Source: Burkholderia puraquae
GTDB taxonomy: Bacteria > Pseudomonadota > Gammaproteobacteria > Burkholderiales > Burkholderiaceae
Direction of reading: 5' to 3'
Assembly: GCF_002099195.1 (NCBI RefSeq)
Contig: NZ_NBYX01000018.1
Coordinates: 62,001-126,000 of the forward strand
Length of the DNA stretch: 64,000 nt
This document shows positions 33,790-43,428 of the stretch, piece after piece; positions within the stretch are counted from its first letter, which is position 1, and every line of letters starts with the position of its first letter. The notes beneath the pieces were generated by a model, which saw nothing but the letters and a program-made list of their open reading frames with translations, had not been told where the DNA came from and searched no databases. Made by a program: the position numbers and the translations under genes.

Positions 33790-34407
33790 ATGATCGAAGC
33801 CATTTCGCTCGGCGCGGGGCTCGCGTGGGCGAGCGGCCTGCGCCTGTACCTGACGGTGCTGATCGCCGGCGTGCTGGCGCGGTTCGGCTGGCTCCACCTG
33901 CCCGACACGCTGGCCGTCCTGATGTCGCCGTGGGTCATCGGCGCCGCGGCCGTGCTTACCCTCACCGAATTCCTTGCCGACAAGATCCCCGCGTTCGACT
34001 CGCTGTGGGATGCCGTGCACACCTTCATCCGCATTCCGGCCGGCGCCGTGCTCGCAGCCGGCGCGCTCGGCCATGCCGATCCGACCGTGCTCGCGGTCGC
34101 GGGGCTCGCAGGCGGCTCGCTCGCCGGTGCCGCGCACGTGGCGAAGGCGGGCACGCGCGCGATGATCAACCTGTCTCCCGAACCGATTTCGAACTGGATC
34201 GCATCGTCGACCGAGGACGGCCTCGTGGTCGGCGGGCTCGCGCTCGCGTTCTTCGTTCCGCTCGCGTTCCTCGTGCTGCTCGCCGCTTTCATCGCGGCTT
34301 CGGCATGGGCGCTCCCGCGCCTGTGGCGCGGCGTCTCGGGCGGCTTTCGCGGCATGGCGAACCACATGGTGTCGCGGCTGAACTCGATCGGGGGGAAGCG
34401 CGATTGA
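33790..34407 (+). CDS. DUF4126 domain membrane protein
   Basis: The 205-residue protein contains about five hydrophobic segments with the DUF4126 start LGAGLAWASGLRLYLTVLIA and the conserved LTEFLADKIPAFDSLWDAVH near 59-78, followed by glycine-rich helices. The family has no known function. A TATAAT at 33651-33656 may be its -10. GAGAGGG precedes the ATG. Its stop overlaps the likely TTG start of the FtsX-like permease (TTGA at 34404-34407), so the two are probably translated together. Confidence 0.78.
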   Translation: MIEAISLGAGLAWASGLRLYLTVLIAGVLARFGWLHLPDTLAVLMSPWVIGAAAVLTLTEFLADKIPAFDSLWDAVHTFIRIPAGAVLAAGALGHADPTVLAVAGLAGGSLAGAAHVAKAGTRAMINLSPEPISNWIASSTEDGLVVGGLALAFFVPLAFLVLLAAFIAASAWALPRLWRGVSGGFRGMANHMVSRLNSIGGKRD

Positions 34408-37019
34408 AGGGGCGGCAACACGCGGCGCAGCCGCCGGCCGGGCAACCCGGCCATGAGGTGCCCGCGCATGCCGGCCGCTTCGGCCTGCGCGACCTGATCC
34501 GCCAGGCCGCACGCATGACCGCGCGCGACTGGCGCGCGGGCGAGCTGACGCTGCTCGTCCTCGCATTGGTGCTCGCGGTCGCGGCGCTGACGAGCGTCGG
34601 CTTCCTCGCCGACCGGCTGCGCCAGGGGCTCGAGCGCGACGCGCGCCAGATGCTCGGCGCCGATTTCGTCGTGCGGGCCGATCGCCCCGTCGACCCGTCG
34701 TTCGACCGGCAGGCCCGCGCGCTCGGCCTGCGTACCGCAACGACCGCCATTTTCCCGAGCATGATCGCGTCCGCCACGGGCGGCCAGGCGACCGACGCGG
34801 CGCCATCGCGCCTCGCGGCCGTGAAGGCCGTGTCGCCCGGATATCCGTTGCGCGGCGCGGTCGAGATCCTGCCCGCCGGCGCCACCGCTGCGCAGAAGGC
34901 GGCCGAGATTCCCGCACCCGGCACCGTGTGGGCCGATCCGGCGCTGCTCGATGCGCTGCACCTGAAGGCGGGCGATACGGTGCGCGTCGGGCTGCGCACG
35001 TTCAAGGTCGCCGCATCGATCTCTCGCGAACTCGATCGCGGGTTTTCCTTCGTCAATTTTTCGCCGCGGTTGATGATGCGCGCGGACGAGCTCGCCGCGA
35101 CGGGGCTTACGGGCTACGGCAGCCGCGTCACGTACCGGCTGCTGGTCGCCGGCGACCAGCAGCCCGTTGCGCGCTTCGAAGCCTATGCGCACGCACGCGT
35201 CGACGGCGGGAAACTGCGCGGCGTCGGCCTGGAGTCGTTGCAGGAAGGCCAGCCGCAGGTGCGGCAGACGCTGGATCGCGCGCGCCACTTCCTGACGCTC
35301 GTCGCGCTGCTGACCGCGCTGCTCGCGGCGGTCGCGATCGCGATGGCCGCGCAACGCTACATGCGGCGCCATCTCGACGGCTGCGCGACGATGCGCTGCC
35401 TCGGCGTGAGCCGCCGCACGCTCGGCGCGCTGTTCGCGCTCGAATTCGCCGGCATCGGGATCGTGTCCGGCGCCGCAGGCGCGGTGCTCGGCTACGGCGG
35501 CCACTGGGCGTTGCTGGCCGCGCTCGGCGGACTGATCGATGTGGTGCTGCCGCCGCCCACGCTGTGGCCGGCGCTGATCGGCGTGGGCGCCGCGCTCGTG
35601 CTGCTGCTCGGCTTCGCGCTGCCGCCGCTCGTGCCACTCACGCGCGTGCCGCCGGTGCGCGTGCTGCGGCGCGAGTGGGGCGATGCGTCGCGCACCGCGT
35701 GGGCCGCGTATGCGATCGGCGTCGTGCTGTTCGCGGGGCTGCTGATCGTGGCCGCCGGCAACCTGAAACTCGGGCTGATCGTCGCGGGCGGTTTCGCCGG
35801 CGCGCTGGTCGGTTTCACGCTGATCGCGCGGCTCGTGCTGTTCGCCGCCGCGCGTGCGGTGCGCAACGCACGCGTGGCCGCGGGCGTCGGCTGGCGCTAC
35901 GCGCTCGCGTCGCTGCACCGGCGCGGCACGGCCAGCGCGCTGCAGATCACCGCGCTCGCGCTCGGCCTGATGTGCCTGCTGCTGATCGCGATCACGCGCA
36001 ACGACCTCGTCGCGGGCTGGCGGCAGTCGACGCCGCCCGATGCGCCGAACCAGTTCCTGATCGACATCCAGCCCGACCAGCGCGCCGACGTCGCGGCCTA
36101 TCTGACCGCGCACGGCGTGCGCGACGCGGTGCCCGCGCCGATGGTGCGCGGCCGTCTCGTCGCGATCAACGGCAAGCCGGTGAATCCTGATGCATACCCG
36201 TCCGACGAGGCGCGCCGGCTCGTCGACCGCGAGTTTAACCTGTCTTATACGACCGAGCTGCCGTCCGACAACCGGATCGTCGAAGGCGACTGGTTCGGCA
36301 CCACGGCTACACCTCAGATCTCGATCGAGGCCGGCCTCGCGAAGACGCTGAACGTAAAGCCGGGCGACGTGCTGCGTTTCGACGTGACGGGGCTGACGGT
36401 CGACGCGCCGATCACGAGCGTGCGCAAGCTCGACTGGGGCTCGTTCCGCGTCAATTTCTTCGTGCTGATGCCGCCGCCGGTGCTGAAGGATTTCCCGGCC
36501 GTGTACCTGACGAGCTTCCATTTGCCGGCATCGGACGCCGCGCTGCTCGATCCGCTGATCGCGCGCTACCCGAACCTGACCGCGATCGACGTCGCGCCGA
36601 TCCTCGCGCAGTTGCAGCGGATGATGCTGCAGGTGGTGGGGGCGGTGCAGTTCCTGTTCGCGTTCACGCTCGCCGCCGGCGTACTCGTGCTGTACACGGC
36701 GCTTGCCGGCACGCGCGACGAGCGCGTGCGCGAGGCCGCGCTGCTGCGTGCGCTCGGCGCGTCCCGCGCGCAGGTCAATGCAGTGCAGCGTGCGGAATTC
36801 GTCGTGGTCGGCGCGCTGGCCGGCGTGCTGGCCTCCGCGGGCGCGATCGCGGTCGGCTGGGTGCTCGCGTCGCGCGTGTTCGACTTCCAGCTCGCTGTCG
36901 ATCCGTGGCTCGTGCCGGCCGGCATCGCGGCCGGCGTTGCGTGTGCCGGTGCGGCCGGCTGGCTGAGCCTGCATAATGTGTTGCGGCGCCCCGCGCTGCA
37001 GTCGCTGCGCGACGCATGA
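34404..37019 (+). CDS. FtsX-like ABC transporter permease (YbbP type)
   Basis: The 871-residue protein has the duplicated FtsX/MacB-type layout of YbbP: an N-terminal helix (ELTLLVLALVLAVAALTSVG near 48), a large extracytoplasmic domain, a three-to-four helix block, more helices in the middle, a second extracytoplasmic domain and a final three-helix block (VVGALAGVLASAGAIAVGWV near 800). Such permeases couple to a LolD-like ATPase to move lipids or lipoproteins, or act mechanically. No ATPase gene is adjacent. GGGGGAAG precedes the TTG at 34404, which overlaps the DUF4126 stop. A later internal start cannot be excluded. Confidence 0.82.
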   Translation: MKGRQHAAQPPAGQPGHEVPAHAGRFGLRDLIRQAARMTARDWRAGELTLLVLALVLAVAALTSVGFLADRLRQGLERDARQMLGADFVVRADRPVDPSFDRQARALGLRTATTAIFPSMIASATGGQATDAAPSRLAAVKAVSPGYPLRGAVEILPAGATAAQKAAEIPAPGTVWADPALLDALHLKAGDTVRVGLRTFKVAASISRELDRGFSFVNFSPRLMMRADELAATGLTGYGSRVTYRLLVAGDQQPVARFEAYAHARVDGGKLRGVGLESLQEGQPQVRQTLDRARHFLTLVALLTALLAAVAIAMAAQRYMRRHLDGCATMRCLGVSRRTLGALFALEFAGIGIVSGAAGAVLGYGGHWALLAALGGLIDVVLPPPTLWPALIGVGAALVLLLGFALPPLVPLTRVPPVRVLRREWGDASRTAWAAYAIGVVLFAGLLIVAAGNLKLGLIVAGGFAGALVGFTLIARLVLFAAARAVRNARVAAGVGWRYALASLHRRGTASALQITALALGLMCLLLIAITRNDLVAGWRQSTPPDAPNQFLIDIQPDQRADVAAYLTAHGVRDAVPAPMVRGRLVAINGKPVNPDAYPSDEARRLVDREFNLSYTTELPSDNRIVEGDWFGTTATPQISIEAGLAKTLNVKPGDVLRFDVTGLTVDAPITSVRKLDWGSFRVNFFVLMPPPVLKDFPAVYLTSFHLPASDAALLDPLIARYPNLTAIDVAPILAQLQRMMLQVVGAVQFLFAFTLAAGVLVLYTALAGTRDERVREAALLRALGASRAQVNAVQRAEFVVVGALAGVLASAGAIAVGWVLASRVFDFQLAVDPWLVPAGIAAGVACAGAAGWLSLHNVLRRPALQSLRDA

Positions 37020-37061
37020 GCGTCGCCGCGGCCCCGAAGATCCCGTTTTCCGACTATCCGT

Positions 37062-37472
37062 ATGACCGATGTGAATGACGATGCGCCGTCGCAGCCGACG
37101 GCGTTCGAGCTCGTGGGCGGCGAAGCCCGCGTGCGCGAAATGGTGGACCGCTTTTACGACCTGATGGACCTCGAGCCCGAGTTCGCGCAGATTCGCGCGC
37201 TGCATCCGCCGTCGCTCGACGGCTCGCGCGACAAGCTGTTCTGGTTCCTGTGCGGCTGGCTCGGCGGCCCCGACCACTACATCAGCCGGTTCGGTCATCC
37301 GCGGCTGCGCGCGCGGCACCTGCCGTTCCCGATCGCGTCGGTCGAGCGCGACCAGTGGCTGCGCTGCATGGCGTGGGCGATGGAGGATGTCGGGCTGGCC
37401 GAGCCGCTGCGCGAGCGGCTGATGCATTCGTTCTACGACACGGCCGACTGGATGCGCAACCGGCCCGGTTGA
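37062..37472 (+). CDS. Group II truncated hemoglobin
   Basis: The 136-residue globin carries trHbII features: FELVGGEARVREMVDRFYDL near 15-34, LHPPSL near 48, FWFLCGWLGGPDHYISRFG near 60-78, the proximal His in RARHLPFPI and the G8 Trp near WLRCMAWAMED. Group II members bind O2 and NO and are linked to redox or NO detoxification in the cytoplasm. The start at 37062 lies 42 bases after the permease stop. It could be read with the alanyl-tRNA editing gene downstream. Confidence 0.88.
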   Translation: MTDVNDDAPSQPTAFELVGGEARVREMVDRFYDLMDLEPEFAQIRALHPPSLDGSRDKLFWFLCGWLGGPDHYISRFGHPRLRARHLPFPIASVERDQWLRCMAWAMEDVGLAEPLRERLMHSFYDTADWMRNRPG

Positions 37473-37577
37473 TCGACCGGTACGCCGCCGTCCGCGCGCA
37501 GGACGATTTGCGTCTGGGCGCGCGCACCGCGCGGCGCGACACTGGCCGCTTTCCCCAATCGATACGAGGTTCGCCCG

Positions 37578-38309
37578 ATGACGACACAAGCGCTGTTTCG
37601 CGAAGACGCGTACCTCACGCAATGCGATGCGGTCGTGCTGGCCGTCGGTGACGACGGCATCCGGCTCGACCGCACCGTGTTCTATCCGCTCGGCGGCGGC
37701 CAGGCCGGCGACACCGGCGCACTGACGCTGCCCGACGGCAGCACGATCACGATTGCCGATACGCGCAAGGCCAAGTTTGACGGCGCGACGCCCGACGATG
37801 CCGTGCACGTGCCCGCACCGGGGCAGGAGGCGAGCGTTGCGACGCTCGAGCCCGGCACGCGCGTGGTCGCGGAGATCGACTGGCTGCGCCGCTACCGGCA
37901 CATGCGCCTGCATACGGCCGCGCACCTGATGTGCGCGGTACTGCCGTACGCGGTCGACGGCTGCAGTGTGACGGCCGACTACGTGCGGCTCGATTTCGCG
38001 ACGTCCGACGCGATCGACCGCGACGATGTCGAGCGACGCCTCGCCGGCCTGGTGGTCGGTGCGCACCCGGTCACGACCGAATGGATCACCGACGACGAGA
38101 TGGCCGCGCGACCGGACCTCGTGCGCACGATGAGTGTGAAGCCGCCGCTGGGCCTCGGCCGCGTGCGGCTGCTGCGTATCGAGCATGTCGACCTGCAGCC
38201 GTGCGGCGGCACGCATGTGCGCAACACGTCCGAGATCGGCAAGCTGCGGGTCGCGAAACTGGAAAAGAAGAGCGCGCGCACCCGGCGCCTCGTCCTGGAG
38301 TTTGCATGA
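37578..38309 (+). CDS. Alanyl-tRNA editing protein (AlaX-like)
   Basis: The 243-residue protein matches the AlaRS editing domain: PLGGGQAGDTGAL near 36-48, the zinc-binding HxxxH in RLHTAAHLMCAV near 112-123, and the second pair CGGTHVRNTSEIG near 210-222. Free-standing AlaX enzymes hydrolyse Ser- or Gly-mischarged tRNA-Ala. The four zinc ligands (two His, then Cys and His) are all present. Its stop overlaps the ATG of the DUF924 gene by four bases. Confidence 0.9.
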   Translation: MTTQALFREDAYLTQCDAVVLAVGDDGIRLDRTVFYPLGGGQAGDTGALTLPDGSTITIADTRKAKFDGATPDDAVHVPAPGQEASVATLEPGTRVVAEIDWLRRYRHMRLHTAAHLMCAVLPYAVDGCSVTADYVRLDFATSDAIDRDDVERRLAGLVVGAHPVTTEWITDDEMAARPDLVRTMSVKPPLGLGRVRLLRIEHVDLQPCGGTHVRNTSEIGKLRVAKLEKKSARTRRLVLEFA

Positions 38310-38923
38310 CGATCGACACCACCCACGCGAGCGCGGCAGCGCTCGATCCGCACGCGCGGGAGATTCTGGATTTCTGGTTCGGCAAGCCGGGCTCGGCCGA
38401 ATTCGGGCAAAACCGCAAGGTCTGGTTCAACGGCGGTGCGGCGTTCGACGACGTGCTGCGTACGCGCTACGGCGCATTGCTCGACGCCGCGTGCGACGGT
38501 GCATGCGATCACTGGGCAGGCTCGCCGTCGGGGGCGCTTGCGTTGATCGTCGTGCTCGACCAATTCTCGCGCAACATCCATCGCGGTACGCCGCGCGCGT
38601 TTGCCGCCGATCCGAAGGCGCTTGCGCTCGCGCGCCGCGTTGTCGCGGCCGGCTGGGACGCGCAGTTGCCGAGCGGACATCACCGCGCATTTGCGTATCT
38701 CCCGTTCGAGCACGACGAGTCGGTCGAGAGCCAGCGCGAGGCCGTGCGCCTGTGCGCGGGCATCCGCGATGAAGCGGGCTGCGAGAGCTATCACCGCTTC
38801 GCATTGCTGCACGCGGCCGTCGTCGAGCGCTTCGGCCGCTTTCCGCACCGCAACGCGATTCTCGGTCGTGCATCGAGCGACGAGGAGACGGCGTTTCTTC
38901 GCGAGCCCGGTTCCTCGTTCTGA
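38306..38923 (+). CDS. DUF924 family protein
   Basis: This 205-residue soluble, alpha-helical protein shows the DUF924 pattern: ILDFWFGKPG near 19-28, a Trp-Phe-containing segment KVWFNGGAAFDD, the core LALIVVLDQFSRNIHRGTP near 77-95 and FAYLPFEHDESVESQ near 131-145, with HRNAILGR toward the end. The family is TPR-like and of unknown function. It overlaps the AlaX-like gene by four bases, which suggests translational coupling. No catalytic role can be stated. Confidence 0.8.
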   Translation: MTIDTTHASAAALDPHAREILDFWFGKPGSAEFGQNRKVWFNGGAAFDDVLRTRYGALLDAACDGACDHWAGSPSGALALIVVLDQFSRNIHRGTPRAFAADPKALALARRVVAAGWDAQLPSGHHRAFAYLPFEHDESVESQREAVRLCAGIRDEAGCESYHRFALLHAAVVERFGRFPHRNAILGRASSDEETAFLREPGSSF

Positions 38924-39078
38924 AGATCCAGGCAGGTGCGTGACAAGGAGAGGGGGCGGGCCCGTGGAGTCGTGCGGGCACCGTGGCGGCCGGGAGCGCC
39001 GGTCGGCGGCGCGCCTTTCGCGATGGCTGTTCGCTGCCCGGGCGATGGAACTCACCGCTCCACGGCTGGCATGAAGGC

Positions 39079-39101
39079 CGGCACGGCAGCGCGCCGTGCC
39101 G
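39079..39101 (-). terminator. Hairpin after the ArnT-like gene
   Basis: CGGCACGGC pairs with GCCGTGCCG around a 5-base loop, seven bases past the stop on the minus strand. There is only a weak T-rich tail (CCTTC). It may serve both converging genes. Confidence 0.45.
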
Positions 39102-39108
39102 CCCTGCA

Positions 39109-41001
39109 TCACTGCAGGTGCTGTTCGGGCGTGCGCACGTACACGCGCAGCAGTTCTTTGTCGTCGCCCGGACGCGCGCCCGTCCAGAACAGTTTCCATT
39201 CGCTGCCGGGCGCCGGATCGACGGCCCGTACGCCCTGGACGATCATCCAGGTGCAGCGCGTCGTCTTCGCGTCATTGATCGGCGTGTGCTGGATGCCGGA
39301 GAAGTAGTACAGCATCGGCGCTTCCGATTCGCCGAGCCCGTGCAGGCTCGCCATGCAGTCGCCGTCGTTCCATTCGAGCGCGAGATGCGCGTTCAGGTCG
39401 TCGAACACCGAGCGGTAGCTCTTTGCGACGTCGAGCCACGGCAGCAGCAGCGTGTAAATGAGCCCCCATGCGACGAGTGCGCCGGCGCCCCACGACAGCG
39501 CGCCGCGCCACAGGCCCGTCGCGCGCAGCTTCGGCAGGAGCGTCAGCCAGCCGACCGTCAGCGCGAGCGCGCCGATCACGAGTGCGGGCTGGATCGGCAT
39601 CGTCCAGTCGAGCGGCAGCCAGCGGCCGAGCAGCGCGAGATCCGCACGCGACGCGGCCGGATCGGCCATCACCGCCCAGATCGCCCAGGCGAGCGCGACG
39701 GCCGTGCCGAACAGGATCCGGCTCAGGTAATCCCATGCGAGATGCAACCGGCGCGGCAGGCGTTCGATTGCCTGCGCGGCGACCAGCGCGAGCGGCGCGA
39801 AGAACGGCAGGATGTAGAGCTGGCGCGATGTCGCGGACACTTGCAGCACGGCGAGCCCGATGCCGGCAAACAAAACGGGCAGCGCGACGCGCGGCGTGCG
39901 CCAGTCGCGCCACACACCGCGCGCGAGCGCGACGATCGCGAGCGGCGCGACCGGGAAGCCGACGAGCAGGAACGCGCGCAGGATGAAGAACGGCTTGTCG
40001 TTTTCCGCGCCCAGCTCGGGGACGGAGAAACCGAAGAAGCGGCCGACGTTGTTGTCCCAGAACCACGTCATGAACAGCGTTTCGGAGCGCAGGAACAGCG
40101 CGGTCGGCCAGATCAGGGCGAACGGCGCGAACACGAGCGCGGCGACGCCGAGCGCGCGTGCGAACGAGCGGGTACGGCAGGCCGGGTAGAGCACCAGCGT
40201 GCAGACGAGCGTGGCCGCGAACACGAGCGGCACGAACAGCCCCTTCGTCATCAGCGCGATGCCGACGCCTGCGCCAAGGATCGGTGCGGCCCAGCGGCTC
40301 GCCGGGCGCACCGGCAGCCCGTGCCGCATCTGCTGTGCGCGCGCGACATGCTGCATCACGAGTTCGAGTAGCCCGCAGAACGCCATTGCCGTGCCGGCGA
40401 ACAACGCGACGTCCGTCATCATGTCGTGCACGTGCTTGATGACGACGAGCGTGCCCGCGCTCAGCACGACCGGCCCGAACACGCGCAGATCGAACCAGGA
40501 GTCCGCGCGGCTGGCGACGCGCGACGCGCGCGCGATGAAGCCGAATGCGAGCGCGGCGAACAGCGCGCTCGCGAGCCGCGCCGCGTCGTGCAGCGGCATT
40601 ACGCGTTGCAGCAGCCAGGCGAGGCTGGTCGCGACCCACGCGTAAAGCGGCGGCTTTTCCATGAACGGCAGGCCGGCATTGGTCGGCACGACGAAGTCGC
40701 CGGTCTCGAGCATGTGCTGGATGATGCCGAACGTGTAGGTTTCGTCCTGTTTCCACGGATCGTGGCCGAGCACGCCCGGCAGCGTATATGCACAGATCAG
40801 CACGGCGACGAACAGCCATGCACGCCAGCCGAGCAGGAGCGAGCGGTCGCGCGTGGTGCTGGCGGAGGGAGGCGAGGACGCCATGGGCGTGCCGGCGTCG
40901 TCGAGCGTCGCGGCGACGTCGGTATCGGCGGTCGAGCGGGTGTGCGCGGCCGAGGCGGGCACGGGCGTGCGTCGCCGGCTGGGCGCTGCGGTTCCAGGCA
41001 T
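39109..41001 (-). CDS. ArnT-like glycosyltransferase, GT83/PMT family
   Basis: The 630-residue membrane protein has about twelve helices after a basic, Ala/Thr-rich N-terminal region of about 50 residues. The first periplasmic loop has the catalytic acidic motif PWKQDETYTFGI near 81-92 and the conserved MEKPPLYAWVA near 113-123, as in ArnT and protein O-mannosyltransferases that use lipid-linked sugars. Burkholderia need ArnT to add aminoarabinose to lipid A, but the arn biosynthesis genes are not next door. This may be the true ArnT or a paralogue for another acceptor. It is monocistronic. Confidence 0.8.
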   Translation of the reverse strand: MPGTAAPSRRRTPVPASAAHTRSTADTDVAATLDDAGTPMASSPPSASTTRDRSLLLGWRAWLFVAVLICAYTLPGVLGHDPWKQDETYTFGIIQHMLETGDFVVPTNAGLPFMEKPPLYAWVATSLAWLLQRVMPLHDAARLASALFAALAFGFIARASRVASRADSWFDLRVFGPVVLSAGTLVVIKHVHDMMTDVALFAGTAMAFCGLLELVMQHVARAQQMRHGLPVRPASRWAAPILGAGVGIALMTKGLFVPLVFAATLVCTLVLYPACRTRSFARALGVAALVFAPFALIWPTALFLRSETLFMTWFWDNNVGRFFGFSVPELGAENDKPFFILRAFLLVGFPVAPLAIVALARGVWRDWRTPRVALPVLFAGIGLAVLQVSATSRQLYILPFFAPLALVAAQAIERLPRRLHLAWDYLSRILFGTAVALAWAIWAVMADPAASRADLALLGRWLPLDWTMPIQPALVIGALALTVGWLTLLPKLRATGLWRGALSWGAGALVAWGLIYTLLLPWLDVAKSYRSVFDDLNAHLALEWNDGDCMASLHGLGESEAPMLYYFSGIQHTPINDAKTTRCTWMIVQGVRAVDPAPGSEWKLFWTGARPGDDKELLRVYVRTPEQHLQ

Positions 41002-41228
41002 GGAAAAGATCTCGGGTCGAGTCGAGCCGATCCGGCGACATGGGCCGGACCATTAAGGGCCGCATCGAGGCGGCAAAGTACAGACGTTGATGACGCCTGT
41101 CTGATTGCCCGCTAGTAGAGCACGGAACTATTACGGATGTTTACCGAAATCGTCACGAAATTGTGGAGATTTGTGGTGCCGTGACGACAGGGGGGGCCGG
41201 CGGCCGATTTGTTGCGCCGCGCGTCAGG

Positions 41229-41990
41229 TTAGCGGCCGCCGCCGACGTCGAGCAGGGCGCCCGTCGTGTACGACGCCGCGTCGCCGAGCAGCCAGACGAT
41301 CGCCTCGGCAATCTCCTCCGCCTCGCCGGCGCGGCCGAGCGGCGTCGTCGCGCCGAGGCGGGCCGCCCGGCCCGGCTGGCCGCCGCTCGCGTGAATTTCG
41401 GTCTCGATCAGGCCGGGGCGCACCGCGTTGACGCGCACGCCGTGCGGGCCGAGTTCCTTTGCCAGACCGATCGTCAGCGAGTCGACCGCCCCTTTCGAGC
41501 CCGCGTAGTCGACGTATTCGTTCGGCGAGCCGAGCCGGGAGGCGATCGACGATACGTTGACGATCGCGCCGCCGCGGCCGCCACGGTCGGTTGACAGCCG
41601 GCGAGCGGCTTCACGCGCACACAGGTAGGCGCCGAGCACGTTGGTGTCGAACATCCGCCGCAGCCGGTCGGCCGGCATGTCGGCGAGCGGCATCGACGGC
41701 GCGACGATGCCCGCGTTGTTGACGAGCGCATCGAAGCGGCCCAATGCGGCCGTGACGGTGTCGAACATCGCGACGACGTCGGCCTCGTTCGCGACGTCGC
41801 CTGCGACGACGCACGCACGGCCGCCCGCGTCGCGGACGGCCTGCGCGGTGAGTTCGGCCGCCGCCGCGTCGCGCGCGTAGTTGATGCCGACGTCCCAGCC
41901 GCGCTTGGCAGCGAGCACGGCAGTCGCGCGGCCGATGCCACGGCTTGCGCCGGTGATGAGGACGGCCTTGCGGTCGGACGGTGCGGTCAT
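41229..41990 (-). CDS. SDR family oxidoreductase
   Basis: The 253-residue protein is a classical short-chain dehydrogenase: TGASRGIGRATAV near 14-26, LVNNAGIVAPS near 88-98, the serine strand VNVSSIAS near 144, the catalytic YAGSK near 160-164 and the C-terminal YTTGALLDVGGGR. It uses NAD(P)H; the substrate cannot be deduced. The next gene on the strand, a LOG protein, lies 22 bases upstream, which in turn overlaps a TetR gene, so a three-gene operon TetR-LOG-SDR is likely. Confidence 0.88.
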   Translation of the reverse strand: MTAPSDRKAVLITGASRGIGRATAVLAAKRGWDVGINYARDAAAAELTAQAVRDAGGRACVVAGDVANEADVVAMFDTVTAALGRFDALVNNAGIVAPSMPLADMPADRLRRMFDTNVLGAYLCAREAARRLSTDRGGRGGAIVNVSSIASRLGSPNEYVDYAGSKGAVDSLTIGLAKELGPHGVRVNAVRPGLIETEIHASGGQPGRAARLGATTPLGRAGEAEEIAEAIVWLLGDAASYTTGALLDVGGGR

Positions 41991-42012
41991 CGCGAGCGGG
42001 TTCCGGTGACGG

Positions 42013-42594
42013 TTACTTGGCTGCGTCGGGCGCCCACTTGTCGCGGGCGGGCGGCTGGTAGCGACGCAGTCGCCCGATCAGTTCGACGGGTTCCGATTCG
42101 ACGCACAGTGCGTCGAAATAGGCCGGACGCATGAAGCCCTCGTCGACCGTATGGCGCAGCAGTGCGATCAACGGATCGTAAAACGAATCGATGTTGTAGA
42201 GCGCGACGGGCTTGCGGTGATAGCCGAGCTGCGCCCACGTGTAGACCTCGAAGAGCTCCTCGAGCGTGCCGGCACCGCCGGGCATCGCGACGAACGCATC
42301 GGAGAGGTCGGCCATCATTTTCTTGCGGTGGTGCATGTCGGGCACGACGTGCAGCTCCGACAGCCCCGTATGGCCGACTTCCTTGTCGACGAGCAGTTCG
42401 GGGATCACGCCGACTGCATGGCCGCCGGCCGCCATCACTTCGTCGGCGATCACGCCCATCAGGCCGACACGGCCGCCGCCATAGACGAGCGTGAGGCCTG
42501 CGTCGACGAGCGCGCGGCCGAATGCACGCGCGGCGTCGGCATAGACGGGCCGCACGCCGGACGACGAGCCGCAGTAAACACAGACAGCCTTCAT
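42013..42594 (-). CDS. LOG family protein (cytokinin riboside 5'-monophosphate phosphoribohydrolase type)
   Basis: This 193-residue Rossmann-fold protein has both LOG motifs: GGGRVGLMG near 39-47 and PGGAGTLEELFEVYTWAQLG near 105-124 (PGGxGTxxE). Plant LOG enzymes release cytokinin bases from nucleotides; bacterial members hydrolyse AMP-type nucleotides and often have unclear roles. It begins MKAVCVYCGSSSG at the ATG at 42594, which overlaps the TetR gene's stop by four bases. The TetR protein may therefore control it. Confidence 0.9.
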   Translation of the reverse strand: MKAVCVYCGSSSGVRPVYADAARAFGRALVDAGLTLVYGGGRVGLMGVIADEVMAAGGHAVGVIPELLVDKEVGHTGLSELHVVPDMHHRKKMMADLSDAFVAMPGGAGTLEELFEVYTWAQLGYHRKPVALYNIDSFYDPLIALLRHTVDEGFMRPAYFDALCVESEPVELIGRLRRYQPPARDKWAPDAAK

Positions 42595-43334
42595 TGCTTC
42601 GAATCCTTGGTGGCGACCGGGCTGCCGGCGGGGCGCGGCGAGCCGTCGCGCGGCGGCAGGTAGTCGGTGAACTGGCGCTTCGGCAGCTTGCCGGAGACCA
42701 GGTCGTCGAACAGCTGGCGCGAACGGCCGCGCAGGTACGGTGCCATCACGGAGATCACGTGCATGCTGACCTGGTGCAGTTCCTCGCGGATCGCGTCCTG
42801 GTCGTTGTATTTGCGCGGATGCATCACGTACTGATACGACAGCCAGTACGTCGAAATGACGGCCATGTTGGTGGCGATGACCTCGATCTCGGCGGGCGTC
42901 GCGACCATCTCTGCGTCGGACACGAGCAGCTCGCACATCTCGCGCGCGAAGCGCACCTTGTGGCTGATGATCTGCTTGAAGTGCGTCTCGAGCGTGCGGT
43001 TGCGGGCGAGCAGGTCGTTGAGGTCGCGATACAGGAACCGGTAGGTCCACATGAAATCGGCCATGTACTGCAGGTACGACCAGGTTTCGTCGATCGTCGG
43101 ACGATGATCTTCGGGAAAGCGCAGCCGCCGTTCGATCTGCTGCTCGAACTGCGCGAAGATGCTGTTGATGATGTCGTCCTTGTTGCGGAAATGGTAGTAC
43201 AGGTTGCCTGGACTGATTTCCATTTCCTCGGCGATCGTCGTGGTCGTGACGTTCGGCTCGCCGATCTCGTTGAAGAGTTTCAACGACAACTCGAGAATCC
43301 GTTCGCGGGTGCGGCGGGGAGGTTTCGCTTCCAT
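42591..43334 (-). CDS. TetR/AcrR family transcriptional regulator
   Basis: The 247-residue regulator has an N-terminal TetR helix-turn-helix (TRERILELSLKLFNEIGEPN and ISPGNLYYHFRNKDDI near 40-55) and a helical ligand domain, ending in a basic Pro/Ser-rich tail. It resembles the type that controls fatty-acid or envelope genes, but its ligand is unknown. The stop overlaps the LOG gene by four bases. A good -10 lies about 95 bases upstream and overlaps a short inverted repeat, so autorepression is possible. Confidence 0.87.
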   Translation of the reverse strand: MEAKPPRRTRERILELSLKLFNEIGEPNVTTTTIAEEMEISPGNLYYHFRNKDDIINSIFAQFEQQIERRLRFPEDHRPTIDETWSYLQYMADFMWTYRFLYRDLNDLLARNRTLETHFKQIISHKVRFAREMCELLVSDAEMVATPAEIEVIATNMAVISTYWLSYQYVMHPRKYNDQDAIREELHQVSMHVISVMAPYLRGRSRQLFDDLVSGKLPKRQFTDYLPPRDGSPRPAGSPVATKDSKQ

Positions 43335-43428
43335 GTCGTCCGGCCCTGTGTGTGCCGGACTGGCGGGCGCTGCAATCGATGCTGCGTGATTCGTCCGGCG
43401 CGGGTTGCTGTTCTATGTCTAGCGGACG

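Noticed and set aside
32646..38216. 1856-codon open frame on the minus strand
   Set aside because: It is antisense to at least eight well-supported plus-strand genes, is extremely Arg/His/Asp-rich and has no family resemblance. Long antisense frames are expected in DNA this GC-rich.
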